Shown here piece by piece: positions 15,603-24,336 of a stretch of DNA of 64,000 nt (its first letter is position 1; every line of letters starts with the position of its first letter). Source of the stretch: JBFWNG01 sp050251195 (GTDB lineage Bacteria > Bdellovibrionota_B > Oligoflexia > Oligoflexales > Oligoflexaceae); contig JBFWNG010000003.1 in the NCBI GenBank assembly GCA_050251195.1, positions 434,001 to 498,000 on the forward strand. Direction: 5' to 3'. The position numbers were made by a program, and so were the translations under genes. The notes under the pieces were generated by a model. The model did no database searches. It was not told where the DNA came from and saw only the letters and a program-made list of their open reading frames with translations.

Positions 15603-18182
15603 CTACTCCTTTGGTCCCACAACTACCTTTACCAAACGTGCGTCGTTGATAATTTCGTTCATAACTGTCTTTATATTTTCGGAACTAACCTTTCTAATTT
15701 TGTCGGAATACGTAAGGAAGTCTCCGCAACCGATACCGAAGCTCTGCATGAGTCCCATGGTCATCGCTTGCGCTTCTCCTCTTTGATACTCTTCCTCGTG
15801 GTTACCGACGAGGTAATTGACGGCACGCTCGAGTTCCTGTTTAGAAACAGATTTTTGCGCGAGATTTTGCCACTCGGCAAGAAGCAGTTTCTCCGCTTCC
15901 TCAACTTTTTCGGGAGAGCAGGCAATGTAAGACCCAAAGAGCCCGCCGGCGCAACCATAACTTAAAATGGGACTTACGGTGTAAGCCAAGCTCCGCTTAT
16001 CTCGCAGCTCGACAAACAACCGACCGCCTGATCCGCCAAGGATCGCCGATACTACGTCGAGGACAGAACGTCTCTGATCAAACCAAGTAAGTCCCTGCAT
16101 ACCCACAAGAACATGTGCTTGTTCTTTATCCTTGGCTAAGTGAAGCTTCTCTTGGGCCGGAAGCTTAGGCAGTGTATTCTTTAACCCCTCTCGCTTGGCG
16201 AGAAATTTGGTGTTGAGGACCTGTCTTGTAACGAGATCCCGAACAACGTCGATCTCTAAATCGCTCACACACGCGATCGTCCAAGGACCGGCTTTTGAAA
16301 ATTTTCGATACTGAGTCTCTAAATCGGCAGCCGTTAACGCCTGCACAATTTCCGGGGTGCCGTTGAGCGACAATCCGTAACAATGATCTGGAAAAATCGC
16401 CTTTTTAAATTCCCGCATGGCTATGGCAGAGGGCGCATCCAGTTCCGAATTTATCTCTTCGAGAATTTCCCTCTTAGAAGCCTGCCACTTTTTCTCGCTA
16501 AACTTCGGACGAAGGAAGCAATCAAACAGCACTTCCATAAGTTCAGGACCATGGCTGCTTAAGCATTGAAGCTTGAAGCCAACGCTGTCTTTACCCGAAA
16601 AGCCGTAGAGCGCCCCGCCGCGTTTTTCGACGATCTCGGTCACATATTCATCAGAAAGATTTTCAGAACTCGTCCCGAAGAGGGACGACAAGGCGTTGAA
16701 AAATCCTTGCGTTTCATTCGTTTCAAGTCTTTGTCCGCCTTCGGCCACAGCCAACATGTTGAACATTTTGCTGTCGGCATTGCGCCGATATACCAACTGA
16801 ATGCCGTCAACAATAGGAACAATCTCAATCGGCGCTTTCGAATCCTTGCTAATCACGGCCGGCGGAACGAGCTTACGTTCGGCCTGTTCAATCCTTGCCC
16901 TGCCCTTTTCAAAAGCCGCTTTGACGTCATTTTCGGAGATAGTCGACTCACTGGGCAACAGGCAAACAATGACCGCGCGATCGGGCGTTAGATATTTTCG
17001 AGCCGCCTCGGCCACCTCGTGTACATTCGCGTTTCGAATGTAGGTTTCATAGACCTTGTCGTAAAGAGTTTTGTACTTTGTCGTCAAACTAAACCCAAAG
17101 TACCTCGCCTGACCGGAAACGACTTCGTCGCGAAGAACCTTCTCCACTTCCAAGGTGGCTCGCGCGCGGTCGAGTTCTTGTTCGGTTACAGGACTGACGT
17201 TACGTATGAGGAATGTTTGGGCAACAAGCTCTTCTATGGTTTCAAGAAAATTTTCCTCGTCAGTCAAAGCGGAAACCTCGAAGAGGCCTTCGAACTTCGG
17301 ACTATAGAGTGAAGCGGAAACGGACCCGGCTAGATTTTTCGTCTCACAAATGACCGTATTAAACCTGCTGCCGTCGCCAACACCCAAAGTAAATGCCGCT
17401 AAATCAAGCATGAGCGAGTGATAGTCTTCCAATTGCGGTCCGTGAAATCCAATCTCGATGCGAGGCTGGGAAAAGTCTCCTTTTATGATGTGAGCTTCAA
17501 GACCTTTGACGTGGGAAATCTCTACCCTTGGCTCTTCGAGCAAACACTTTTCAATGTTTGCGCCGAAAATATCCGCCACGGTTTTCTGGACTTCCAACCC
17601 GTTGATGTCACCAACAACGACGAGCTTCATATTATTGGGTTGGTACCACTTCTTGTAGAAATTAAGAACGTCGTCCCGTGTAAAGGAACGAACGGACTCA
17701 ACGCTGCCGATGATGGGCCTTCCAACCTCAGACCGCTGATACATCCGCTCGAACATCCTACGTCCCATGAGAGACGAAGGGTTGTCCAAACTTCTTTTTA
17801 TTTCTTCGACAACAACTTCCTTCTCTTTTTCTAGCTCTTCAGCATCAAAAACGCTGTTAAAGACAACATCGGCGAGAAGCTCGATGCCCGAAACAGCGTA
17901 TTGCGAAGAAACCGTAAGATAGTAAACGGTCCTGTCAAAAGTCGTGTAGGCATTCATGTCACCGCCCCACGCCTCCACCTCTTGCGAGATCTGACCCACC
18001 TTCCTCTTTTTGGTCCCTTTGAACAGCATATGTTCGATAAGATGAGCCATCCCTCTTTCTTCAGGAAGTTCATTTATCGAACCTGTTGCAACCCATACTT
18101 GGACCGCAACCATTTTCGAGAAGTGGTTTTCTTTGATGACGGTTTCGAGACCGTTGGTAAGGGTATTGTGGTGCAAACTCAT
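15603..18182 (-). CDS. M16 family zinc metallopeptidase (two-module, PqqL/PepR-like)
   Basis: An 859-residue protein made of two M16 modules. The first holds the inverted zinc motif H47-L-I-E50-H51 and the downstream acidic ligand E126/E127 in VVVEEI. The second (from about 430) lacks HxxEH but keeps the RDKRSLAYTVSP substrate-binding motif, the usual split between an active and an inactive half in one chain. No signal peptide is seen, so it is probably cytoplasmic. Members degrade small peptides. It sits 36 bp upstream of sdhC and 14 bp after an outer-membrane-like gene; the link to either is unknown. Confidence 0.9.
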   Translation of the reverse strand: MSLHHNTLTNGLETVIKENHFSKMVAVQVWVATGSINELPEERGMAHLIEHMLFKGTKKRKVGQISQEVEAWGGDMNAYTTFDRTVYYLTVSSQYAVSGIELLADVVFNSVFDAEELEKEKEVVVEEIKRSLDNPSSLMGRRMFERMYQRSEVGRPIIGSVESVRSFTRDDVLNFYKKWYQPNNMKLVVVGDINGLEVQKTVADIFGANIEKCLLEEPRVEISHVKGLEAHIIKGDFSQPRIEIGFHGPQLEDYHSLMLDLAAFTLGVGDGSRFNTVICETKNLAGSVSASLYSPKFEGLFEVSALTDEENFLETIEELVAQTFLIRNVSPVTEQELDRARATLEVEKVLRDEVVSGQARYFGFSLTTKYKTLYDKVYETYIRNANVHEVAEAARKYLTPDRAVIVCLLPSESTISENDVKAAFEKGRARIEQAERKLVPPAVISKDSKAPIEIVPIVDGIQLVYRRNADSKMFNMLAVAEGGQRLETNETQGFFNALSSLFGTSSENLSDEYVTEIVEKRGGALYGFSGKDSVGFKLQCLSSHGPELMEVLFDCFLRPKFSEKKWQASKREILEEINSELDAPSAIAMREFKKAIFPDHCYGLSLNGTPEIVQALTAADLETQYRKFSKAGPWTIACVSDLEIDVVRDLVTRQVLNTKFLAKREGLKNTLPKLPAQEKLHLAKDKEQAHVLVGMQGLTWFDQRRSVLDVVSAILGGSGGRLFVELRDKRSLAYTVSPILSYGCAGGLFGSYIACSPEKVEEAEKLLLAEWQNLAQKSVSKQELERAVNYLVGNHEEEYQRGEAQAMTMGLMQSFGIGCGDFLTYSDKIRKVSSENIKTVMNEIINDARLVKVVVGPKE

Positions 18183-18196
18183 TTTTATTTCGACGG

Positions 18197-19171
18197 CTAC
18201 ATTGCTAATACAACATTTACATTCACAGCATTATGCGTTTTCGATGACTTTAGATACGGTTGAAAAATATTGTAAGAAATCGAAAACACTTCATGGACAA
18301 GTCCGATGCCGTATCCGGCACTCGTTCGATCTGAGCCCGAGACCGACCAACCGTACGATCCTAAGATTCTGATGAGATCGTACACTTTGAGGGAAGTCGA
18401 CGCGAACATCATACGTTCAGGACCGGTAATCGGCTCCGACGTTACGGTAGGCTCGTCGTTACTTCTTTCATCAACAAGCGGCTCACCAGTAAGGTTTTCT
18501 CGTTGGCGATAATCCAAATGGAGAGTCAAGTTCCCACCAAAGGTCATAAAGGCAACGCCCGCCCGGACAATCTGCGGCGCAAATTCTTTCACCTTCCTGT
18601 TGCCCAAATTTTCGACGGACGCACCAACTCGAAGCGTTTGTGTTAACAAACCGGCCACTCCGATACCTGCCGTTGCTCCCGATTTCTTCTCAAGTTTTTC
18701 GCGTTCGTCCGAGTGATATTCGTAACCGGAAATAAAGTGTGCGCTCAAACCAAAGGAAAGTTTATTGAGAATTTTTGCGAGGGCAACGGAGGCTCTTCGG
18801 TCCACCCTGGAATCGCCGATTTGATCTTCACGTTCTAAATTAACGAAATCGTCCTCGTATCCTACGTAGCTGACCCCCGCCGCGATATCCGAGGTAACCG
18901 AATCCACAATTCCAGCTTGATAGAATTCTCGACCAGCCGAGGGCCAGTGATATCCGGCAGACAGAGTGTAATTTTTTTCAAGAGCGATCATCGCAGGATT
19001 TGCTCTCACCGCGGAGGGGCCTCCTAGAGCGGCCATACCTGCGTTGCCGAGACCTAGAGCGTGACCGCCAATAGATTCGTACTCGTCGGGAACCTTGGTT
19101 AAGTCGGTCTCACCGTAACCCAAAGAAGGAACCAAAAACAGGACAGCGACAATCCACCTGAGATTTTCCAT
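18197..19171 (-). CDS. predicted outer-membrane beta-barrel protein (PorV/UPF0164-like)
   Basis: About 324 residues from the chosen start. A signal peptide (MENLRWIVAVLFLVPSLGYG) is followed by an ALGLGNAGMAALGGPSAVRANPAMIA motif region like that of PorV/UPF0164/FadL-related barrels. Alternating aromatic/hydrophobic strands follow, including repeated short strands such as LSFGLSAHF, LRVGASVENLG and LTLHLDYRQ. The ATG at 19171 has AAGGGG 4 nt upstream, while the in-frame ATG at 19192 has no Shine-Dalgarno and would spoil the signal peptide. Cargo or partner is unknown. Confidence 0.65.
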   Translation of the reverse strand: MENLRWIVAVLFLVPSLGYGETDLTKVPDEYESIGGHALGLGNAGMAALGGPSAVRANPAMIALEKNYTLSAGYHWPSAGREFYQAGIVDSVTSDIAAGVSYVGYEDDFVNLEREDQIGDSRVDRRASVALAKILNKLSFGLSAHFISGYEYHSDEREKLEKKSGATAGIGVAGLLTQTLRVGASVENLGNRKVKEFAPQIVRAGVAFMTFGGNLTLHLDYRQRENLTGEPLVDERSNDEPTVTSEPITGPERMMFASTSLKVYDLIRILGSYGWSVSGSDRTSAGYGIGLVHEVFSISYNIFQPYLKSSKTHNAVNVNVVLAM

Positions 19172-19253
19172 AAAGCCCCTTAGTTTTGTCATTCCGCGTC
19201 TATACTACTCTAAACGAAGCAATATTTATAGCGCCATTAAGGTCTCGACAAAT

Positions 19254-19595
19254 CTACTTGGCCGGTTTCGCGGCCTCTTTTGCGAGAGAATTAATGTGTC
19301 CTTTTAGAACTTTTATCGCCATATTGTTAGCGACTTCAACAGTGACAAAAGCGTCGGCCACGGATTTGATTCTTCCGATAATTCCACCACTGGTTACAAT
19401 TTCATCCCCAATTTTCAGTTGGGTGAGAAGGGACTGGTGTTCCTTATGCTTTTTTTGCTGGGGCCGGATGATCAGAAAGTACATGATCAAGATAAAACCC
19501 AAAGGCATAAGTAACATCTCGAAAATGGACGGCTGTGCAGCTTTCGCGGCGTCTTGGGCCAACGCAACATCAAAAGCCAATAATTTGCTCCACAT
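19254..19595 (-). CDS. yajC: preprotein translocase accessory subunit YajC
   Basis: A 113-residue, single-TM component of the SecDF-YajC complex. The membrane segment is followed by the family signature LIIRPQQKKHKEHQSLL, GDEIVTSGGIIGRI and VTVEVANNMAIKVLK. The reading frame extends further upstream, but the ATG at 19595 has AGGAG 8 nt before it and gives a normal-length protein. secD and secF, the usual neighbours, are not in the window. The C-terminus is Ala/Lys-rich. Confidence 0.93.
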   Translation of the reverse strand: MWSKLLAFDVALAQDAAKAAQPSIFEMLLMPLGFILIMYFLIIRPQQKKHKEHQSLLTQLKIGDEIVTSGGIIGRIKSVADAFVTVEVANNMAIKVLKGHINSLAKEAAKPAK

Positions 19596-19606
19596 AATTG
19601 GGACTC

Positions 19607-20161
19607 CTATTCTTGCTCGGCGAACCGCTCGTCGGTAAAGTCGCTCTCTTGTCTGACAATCCGCATACTTACCCAATATGTGAGACAAATAAAAGGAAAA
19701 TTTATGATCCAGGCATCAATAAACGCCACCAAACCAAGGTTTTCGACAAATCTCCCAATATGCTCCAATATCCTTAACACTCGAATGCGCTCCGGACTCA
19801 AGGGAGTGACTCTCGCCTCAACCCGCATTTCTTTCATGCACCATGCTGCCCCTAAACTTTTAATAGCGTACCATTTACACCCCAGTCCTAACGGCAACGC
19901 GAGCAGTCCTAATGACTTGGCCGCCGCTATGTCAAAGGTCTTACCGAGAAGCAAAGTTTCAAAAAAGCAAAGCGGCAGGACAACCGCAGCTAAAGCATAA
20001 TAGAGTTTAGTGTAGCTCGGCTGTACTTCCCGAGCGCCTATACCGTCGAGAATCCAAAAGTTTCTCCGATGATGTCGCCACTCGGCAAAAAGACATAACG
20101 CGTAAGAAGCGGTGACAATGTAAGTAGCGAGGCTGGCATTTGAGATGTCCGTTGGAATCAT
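19607..20161 (-). CDS. polytopic membrane protein, isoprenylcysteine carboxylmethyltransferase-like
   Basis: About 184 residues with four to five membrane segments. The later half (LGCKWYAIKSLGAAWCMKEMRV, RVLRILEHIGRFVENLGLVAF, then a charged tail RIVRQESDF) resembles the ICMT/phospholipid methyltransferase fold, where RHPxYxG and a closing R-x-x-x-E bind S-adenosylmethionine. Here the RHP motif is replaced by LEHIGRF, so activity is doubtful. ATG 20161 is chosen over the TTG at 20212. It is the first gene of the long minus-strand run and ends 11 bp before yajC. Confidence 0.5.
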   Translation of the reverse strand: MIPTDISNASLATYIVTASYALCLFAEWRHHRRNFWILDGIGAREVQPSYTKLYYALAAVVLPLCFFETLLLGKTFDIAAAKSLGLLALPLGLGCKWYAIKSLGAAWCMKEMRVEARVTPLSPERIRVLRILEHIGRFVENLGLVAFIDAWIINFPFICLTYWVSMRIVRQESDFTDERFAEQE

Positions 20162-20229
20162 AGTGATTAATAATCCGCATTTAGTTATAAATCGTGTCTC
20201 AATATCTTCCAACCATGTTAGCAGAGACC

Positions 20230-22299
20230 ATGCTCGACCTAAAGACTCTAAATAATGAGCAAAAGCAAGCCGTTACTTCTTCAGACGGACCGCTTATCGT
20301 CCTAGCGGGCGCGGGAACCGGCAAGACGCGCGTCATCACTTTTCGCATCGGTTACCTATTGGAAAAAGGTATTTCACCCGAATCCATTGTCGCGCTTACG
20401 TTTACGAATAAAGCCGCCAAAGAAATGAAAGAACGCGTTGGCCACTTATGTGGAAGCGCCACAGCTAAGCGACTGCAAATCTCAACTTTTCACAGCTTCT
20501 GCCTCAAAAAGCTCAGGCTGTATCACGAGCGCCTCGGCCTGCCCGCAAATTTTTCCGTTATGACACCCAGCGACGGTATCGACTTTGTTCGCAAATCGAT
20601 CGAAGACTTGTCTTCCTACAACGTCATCAACGCGTACGATGTCTTGGGCTGGATTAGCCAGGTAAAAAACAAGCTCGTCACTCCGGAGGATTTGCTGCAA
20701 AACCCTGCCGCCGCTGCGGTTGCAAAGTTGCCGCCCAATATTTTCCAAGACCTTTATCAGCAGTACGAAACACGGCTAAAAATCAACCAGGCTATTGACT
20801 TCGACGATTGCATACTGAAGTTCTACGTCCTCCTAAAATCTCAACCTGATGTCAGACAAAAAATACACGAACAGATTCGATATCTTTTGATTGACGAATT
20901 TCAAGACACTAACCTTGCGCAGCTGGAAACAATAAAGCAGACAGTGAACGCTCAGAACAACATTTGCGTCGTGGGAGACGATGACCAGTCCATCTATAGC
21001 TTTCGAGGTGTCGTGGGAAACATTTTCGATGATTTCGAAAAATCATTCCCCGAATTTAAAATCATTAAGCTCGAGCAAAACTATAGATCTTCCGACATCA
21101 TTCTGAAAGCCGCGGGCAAAATTATTAAGAACAACACAACAAGAAAGTCGAAAACTCTTTGGAGCTCGTTCAGTTCCGAAACATCGATTACTTTGTCGTC
21201 GCACCATTCGGACGTTGACGAGGCGAGACACGTGGCAAAAAAATGCTTGGCCTTGTTTGGCAAAGGCCAATCGCCGCGCGACATTGCCATACTCTATCGC
21301 ACCAATCCGCAAGCCAAGGCCCTTGAATTGGCTCTGCGGGAAGCTCAAATCCAGTACAAGGTCTTCGGCGGTTCCAGTCTCTTTGAAAGAAAGGAAGTTC
21401 GCGATTTCTTGGCGTATTTAAAGGTGTGTCTCGATCCCGAGAATCGACTGGCTTTGTTGCGCACCATTAACTTTCCGAATAGAGGCGTCGGCATCAAGAC
21501 CTTGGAAAAAGCGGTGGCCGCGGCAACGTCCAAGAAGCTCAGTCTTTTCGAAATTTTCGAGCACAACCTCTGCGATCTGTCCTCCCATACAAAACGCGAA
21601 GTGGACTCCTTCTGCGAAGCCATCCGCGAAATGGAAAAACGCCACATTGTGGCAGCCGAAGATCTCGTCGCTCTGGGCGAGGACATCATTTCCCGATTCA
21701 AGCTCGTTATGGCCTATAAGGACATGAAAATAAGTCACGAAGCCAAGCAGCGAAAGATCGAGATTCTTCGCGGTCTGCCCAAATGGATCGGGGACTGTTA
21801 CAACGAAATCAAGTCCTCGAAACAAAAGGTGAACGTTTACGATCTACTCGACAAGCTGACGACCGACTTTGACGGAGGCGGCGACAAGGAAAAGGACGCC
21901 GGATCATTCGTGTCTCTCATGACCATTCATTCGGCCAAAGGATTGGAATTCAAAAACGTCTTCTTGTGCGGTCTGGAGGAAGAGGTCTTGCCTCACAAGA
22001 ACTCCCTGAGCACAGATCGCGAGATTGAGGAAGAACGAAGGCTGTTCTATGTTGCGATTACTCGAGCAAAAGAATTCCTCCACATTAGCCATGCAAACAC
22101 GCGAAGCTCTTATTTGCGCAACATCATGAAAAAACCAAGTCGTTTCTTGGAAGAGCTGCCCAAAGAAACCATCAAATGGCATATAGAACACGAACAAGCG
22201 CCCGCTGACCCTCAACTCGTCAAGCAAACTAATCTACAAAGACTGGGTGACTTGAAGAGCAGACTAAAGGCAGGATTTGGTTCCTCGTCTGGGACATGA
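20230..22299 (+). CDS. superfamily I 3'-5' DNA helicase, UvrD/PcrA/Rep type
   Basis: About 689 residues from ATG 20230. Motifs in order: NNEQKQAV Q-motif, Walker A AGAGTGKT (26-33), TFTNKAAKEMKERV, ISTFHSFC, LLIDEFQDTN, VVGDDDQSIYSFRG, EQNYRSS, TIHSAKGLEFKNVFLCGLEE, and EERRLFYVAITRAK. It unwinds DNA in repair and displaces bound proteins. UvrD, PcrA and Rep cannot be told apart by eye. GTG 20194 and ATG 20215 are alternative starts; neither has a clear Shine-Dalgarno, and 20230 gives the usual short lead (MLDLKTLN). Confidence 0.93.
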   Translation: MLDLKTLNNEQKQAVTSSDGPLIVLAGAGTGKTRVITFRIGYLLEKGISPESIVALTFTNKAAKEMKERVGHLCGSATAKRLQISTFHSFCLKKLRLYHERLGLPANFSVMTPSDGIDFVRKSIEDLSSYNVINAYDVLGWISQVKNKLVTPEDLLQNPAAAAVAKLPPNIFQDLYQQYETRLKINQAIDFDDCILKFYVLLKSQPDVRQKIHEQIRYLLIDEFQDTNLAQLETIKQTVNAQNNICVVGDDDQSIYSFRGVVGNIFDDFEKSFPEFKIIKLEQNYRSSDIILKAAGKIIKNNTTRKSKTLWSSFSSETSITLSSHHSDVDEARHVAKKCLALFGKGQSPRDIAILYRTNPQAKALELALREAQIQYKVFGGSSLFERKEVRDFLAYLKVCLDPENRLALLRTINFPNRGVGIKTLEKAVAAATSKKLSLFEIFEHNLCDLSSHTKREVDSFCEAIREMEKRHIVAAEDLVALGEDIISRFKLVMAYKDMKISHEAKQRKIEILRGLPKWIGDCYNEIKSSKQKVNVYDLLDKLTTDFDGGGDKEKDAGSFVSLMTIHSAKGLEFKNVFLCGLEEEVLPHKNSLSTDREIEEERRLFYVAITRAKEFLHISHANTRSSYLRNIMKKPSRFLEELPKETIKWHIEHEQAPADPQLVKQTNLQRLGDLKSRLKAGFGSSSGT

Positions 22300-22323
22300 C
22301 AACGCCGTCGTGAGCGATAGTTC

Positions 22324-22484
22324 GTCATCCTGAGCCGTCATCCTGAGCCACCGCCCGTCATCCTGAGCGAAGCGAAGGATCTCCGCGATTTGAGATGTTT
22401 CGCTTCGCTCAACATGACGGGCACATTGCTTCGCTCAATGCGTCAATTTATAACGGACATATTGCTTCGCTCAATGTGTCAATT
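22324..22484. repeat. cluster of GTCATCCTGAGC intergenic repeats with a long hairpin
   Basis: GTCATCCTGAGC occurs at 22324-22335, 22337-22348 and 22357-22368. The third copy continues with GAAGCGAAGGATCTC to 22383 and pairs with an imperfect inverted arm at 22392-22418 (ATCTC/GAGAT, GAGCGAAGCGA/TCGCTTCGCTC, GTCAT/ATGAC). Two further tandem units, ATTGCTTCGCTCAATG plus a GTCAATT-like end, follow at 22425-22447 and 22461-22484. The last unit runs into the 3' end of rpoH and supplies its final codons. It lies between convergent uvrD-like and rpoH genes and could act as a two-way terminator. Confidence 0.75.
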
Positions 22485-23367
22485 CGATAAGTTGGCCGCG
22501 TTTTTCAACAAAATCCTTCAATTTTTTGAAAATCCTAGCCTCGATTTGACGGGCTCTTTCGCGTGTGATTCCGAATTTTTCGCCTATTTCCTGCAGCGTC
22601 ATCGGCTGTTCGTTCAGCATACGTTCCCTGAATACGAATAGATCCCGGCCTTGTAGCGACTTTTCAAAATCCGCCAAATGCGCGCCGAAAATCTCCCGAA
22701 TCTGTGAACGTGCCAACTCCTCCTCTACGGAAACCTGAGGTGCCGCGATGATCGACTGCTGCGTCGGAGAGTTCGGATCCCCGTCCGGGTTGATGGGCGC
22801 GTCCAAGGACAGGTCGTTGGCGGCAAGGCGCATCTGCATTTCGACGACGTCTTTCTCTTTGACGTCGAGAGTGTCGGCTAACATCTTCACATCGATTTGT
22901 TCATATTCTTCTAGGAGTTTTTCCGTCGCCTTCTTGAGGTTATAAAAAAGTTTTCTTTGTGCCGCCGTCGTACCGATCTTTACCTGGCTGCGGTTGTCCA
23001 TTATGTACTTGAGGATATACGCCTTAATCCACCAAGCCGCGTAACTTGACAGCTTCACTCCTTTGTACGGATTAAATTTCTTAACAGCTTGCATGAGACC
23101 ATAGTTGCCTTCTTGGATAAGATCCAACAAGGTGGCCTGAGCCTGTCGAAAGTCGTTGGCTATTTTTACAACGAGTCTCAAGTTCGACGTGACAAGTCTG
23201 TGCGCTGCGGCCACATCACCTTTGTCGAAATGATCTTTTGCCGCCGCATATTCTTCTTCTGGAGAAAGAAGCGGGTACTTAGCAATTTCTTGCAAATAGC
23301 GTTGCAAAGGCGTTAAAGTGGCTAACGCTTTCGAGGCACTTCTCGTTGAAGGCAGGTTCTTACTCAT
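22471..23367 (-). CDS. rpoH: RNA polymerase sigma factor RpoH (sigma-32 type)
   Basis: About 298 residues, directing RNA polymerase to heat-shock-type promoters. Region 2 is clear (LVTSNLRLVVKIANDF, LLDLIQEGNYGLMQAVKKFNPYKGVKLSSYAAWWIKAYI). The RpoH box QRKLFYNLKKA (137-147) separates it from RpoD/RpoS types. Region 4 has the HTH MTLQEIGEKFGITRERARQIEA. Start ATG 23367 is preferred to an in-frame TTG at 23391, which has no Shine-Dalgarno. The last codons overlap a dispersed repeat. Only 32 bp separate it from the divergent lipid-kinase gene, so promoters must overlap coding sequence. Confidence 0.92.
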   Translation of the reverse strand: MSKNLPSTRSASKALATLTPLQRYLQEIAKYPLLSPEEEYAAAKDHFDKGDVAAAHRLVTSNLRLVVKIANDFRQAQATLLDLIQEGNYGLMQAVKKFNPYKGVKLSSYAAWWIKAYILKYIMDNRSQVKIGTTAAQRKLFYNLKKATEKLLEEYEQIDVKMLADTLDVKEKDVVEMQMRLAANDLSLDAPINPDGDPNSPTQQSIIAAPQVSVEEELARSQIREIFGAHLADFEKSLQGRDLFVFRERMLNEQPMTLQEIGEKFGITRERARQIEARIFKKLKDFVEKRGQLIELTH

Positions 23368-23399
23368 AACTATCTGAAACCAATGGACCAATTCGAAAA

Positions 23400-24326
23400 A
23401 TGGTAAAGATTGCCATCATAGCAAATCCCCATGCGAAATCAAACAGACTAAACCCTGTCCGCTTGCAAAAAATGGCAGATGACGCCCAGGGCAAAGCGCT
23501 TTTTTGCGCCACGCAAAGCCTCGAACAACTCAATGAAACCACTAGAGAAATCGGGGGAAATAGGTTCGATTACCTGCTTATCAGCGGCGGCGACGGGACC
23601 ATATCTCGAACGCTCTCATCTCTGGCAAAAGTAACGTCTCCAGCGAAGTTCCCTCATATTGTCCCGCTTGCGGACGGCACCATCAACGTCTTGTGTTGCA
23701 ACCTAAGGATCAAGGCGAGGCCAATTTCCTCGATACTTTCATCGCTTCTCGCCGACAGTTTTCGGAGAAAAACCGCGGTATCCACGATTGAAATCGACGG
23801 TAATTTGGGTTTCGTTTATGGCGACGGATTCATAACGTCCGTCCTCGAAATGTTCTACAGGAATAAAGATGAAAGATACAAACAACTCACTAAGCTTGGA
23901 GCGCGACTTTTCTCGGCTGCCTTACTCAAACAAGATTTGCTGTTCGAGGTGTTCAAACGCTCGTCCCTTTCGTATGAAGTCGACGGTGTTGCATTTCCTC
24001 CGATCGAATCAATGGGCGCGCTCGTTACGACGCTTCCAAAGCTCCCTTTCAATTTGCCGTTTTGGGGGCCCAGCATTCCAGGAGCAGGGGGCTTTAGCGG
24101 AAGCATAATTAAGTGCCCGCCAGAAAAACTTCTATGGTATCTGGCACCTATTATGTTACAAAAGAAGATAGGTACCTTCGAAAGTAAAGTGAATTTTCAT
24201 GCAAAGCGATTAGAGCTGCTTTGCGACACGCCACCCTATTACACCATTGACGGCGAGTTATTTAGTTCGCAGCAAAAGGGCGTGTGCATCAATTCAGGCC
24301 CAAGTTTCACTTTTACTAGGGTATAG
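23400..24326 (+). CDS. diacylglycerol kinase-like lipid kinase (DAGK catalytic domain)
   Basis: A 308-residue protein of the YegS/BmrU/LCB5 superfamily. The nucleotide-binding NPHAKSNR (9-16) and ISGGDGTISR (61-70) motifs, and PLADGTINVLC (89-99, normally P-x-GT-x-N), are visible, with YGDGF and YTIDGE in the C-terminal domain. It would phosphorylate a lipid, perhaps diacylglycerol or a sphingoid base; substrate is unknown. It is transcribed divergently from rpoH and followed after 10 bp by the phosphotransferase gene. Confidence 0.85.
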   Translation: MVKIAIIANPHAKSNRLNPVRLQKMADDAQGKALFCATQSLEQLNETTREIGGNRFDYLLISGGDGTISRTLSSLAKVTSPAKFPHIVPLADGTINVLCCNLRIKARPISSILSSLLADSFRRKTAVSTIEIDGNLGFVYGDGFITSVLEMFYRNKDERYKQLTKLGARLFSAALLKQDLLFEVFKRSSLSYEVDGVAFPPIESMGALVTTLPKLPFNLPFWGPSIPGAGGFSGSIIKCPPEKLLWYLAPIMLQKKIGTFESKVNFHAKRLELLCDTPPYYTIDGELFSSQQKGVCINSGPSFTFTRV

Positions 24327-24336
24327 AAAGGTTGAC

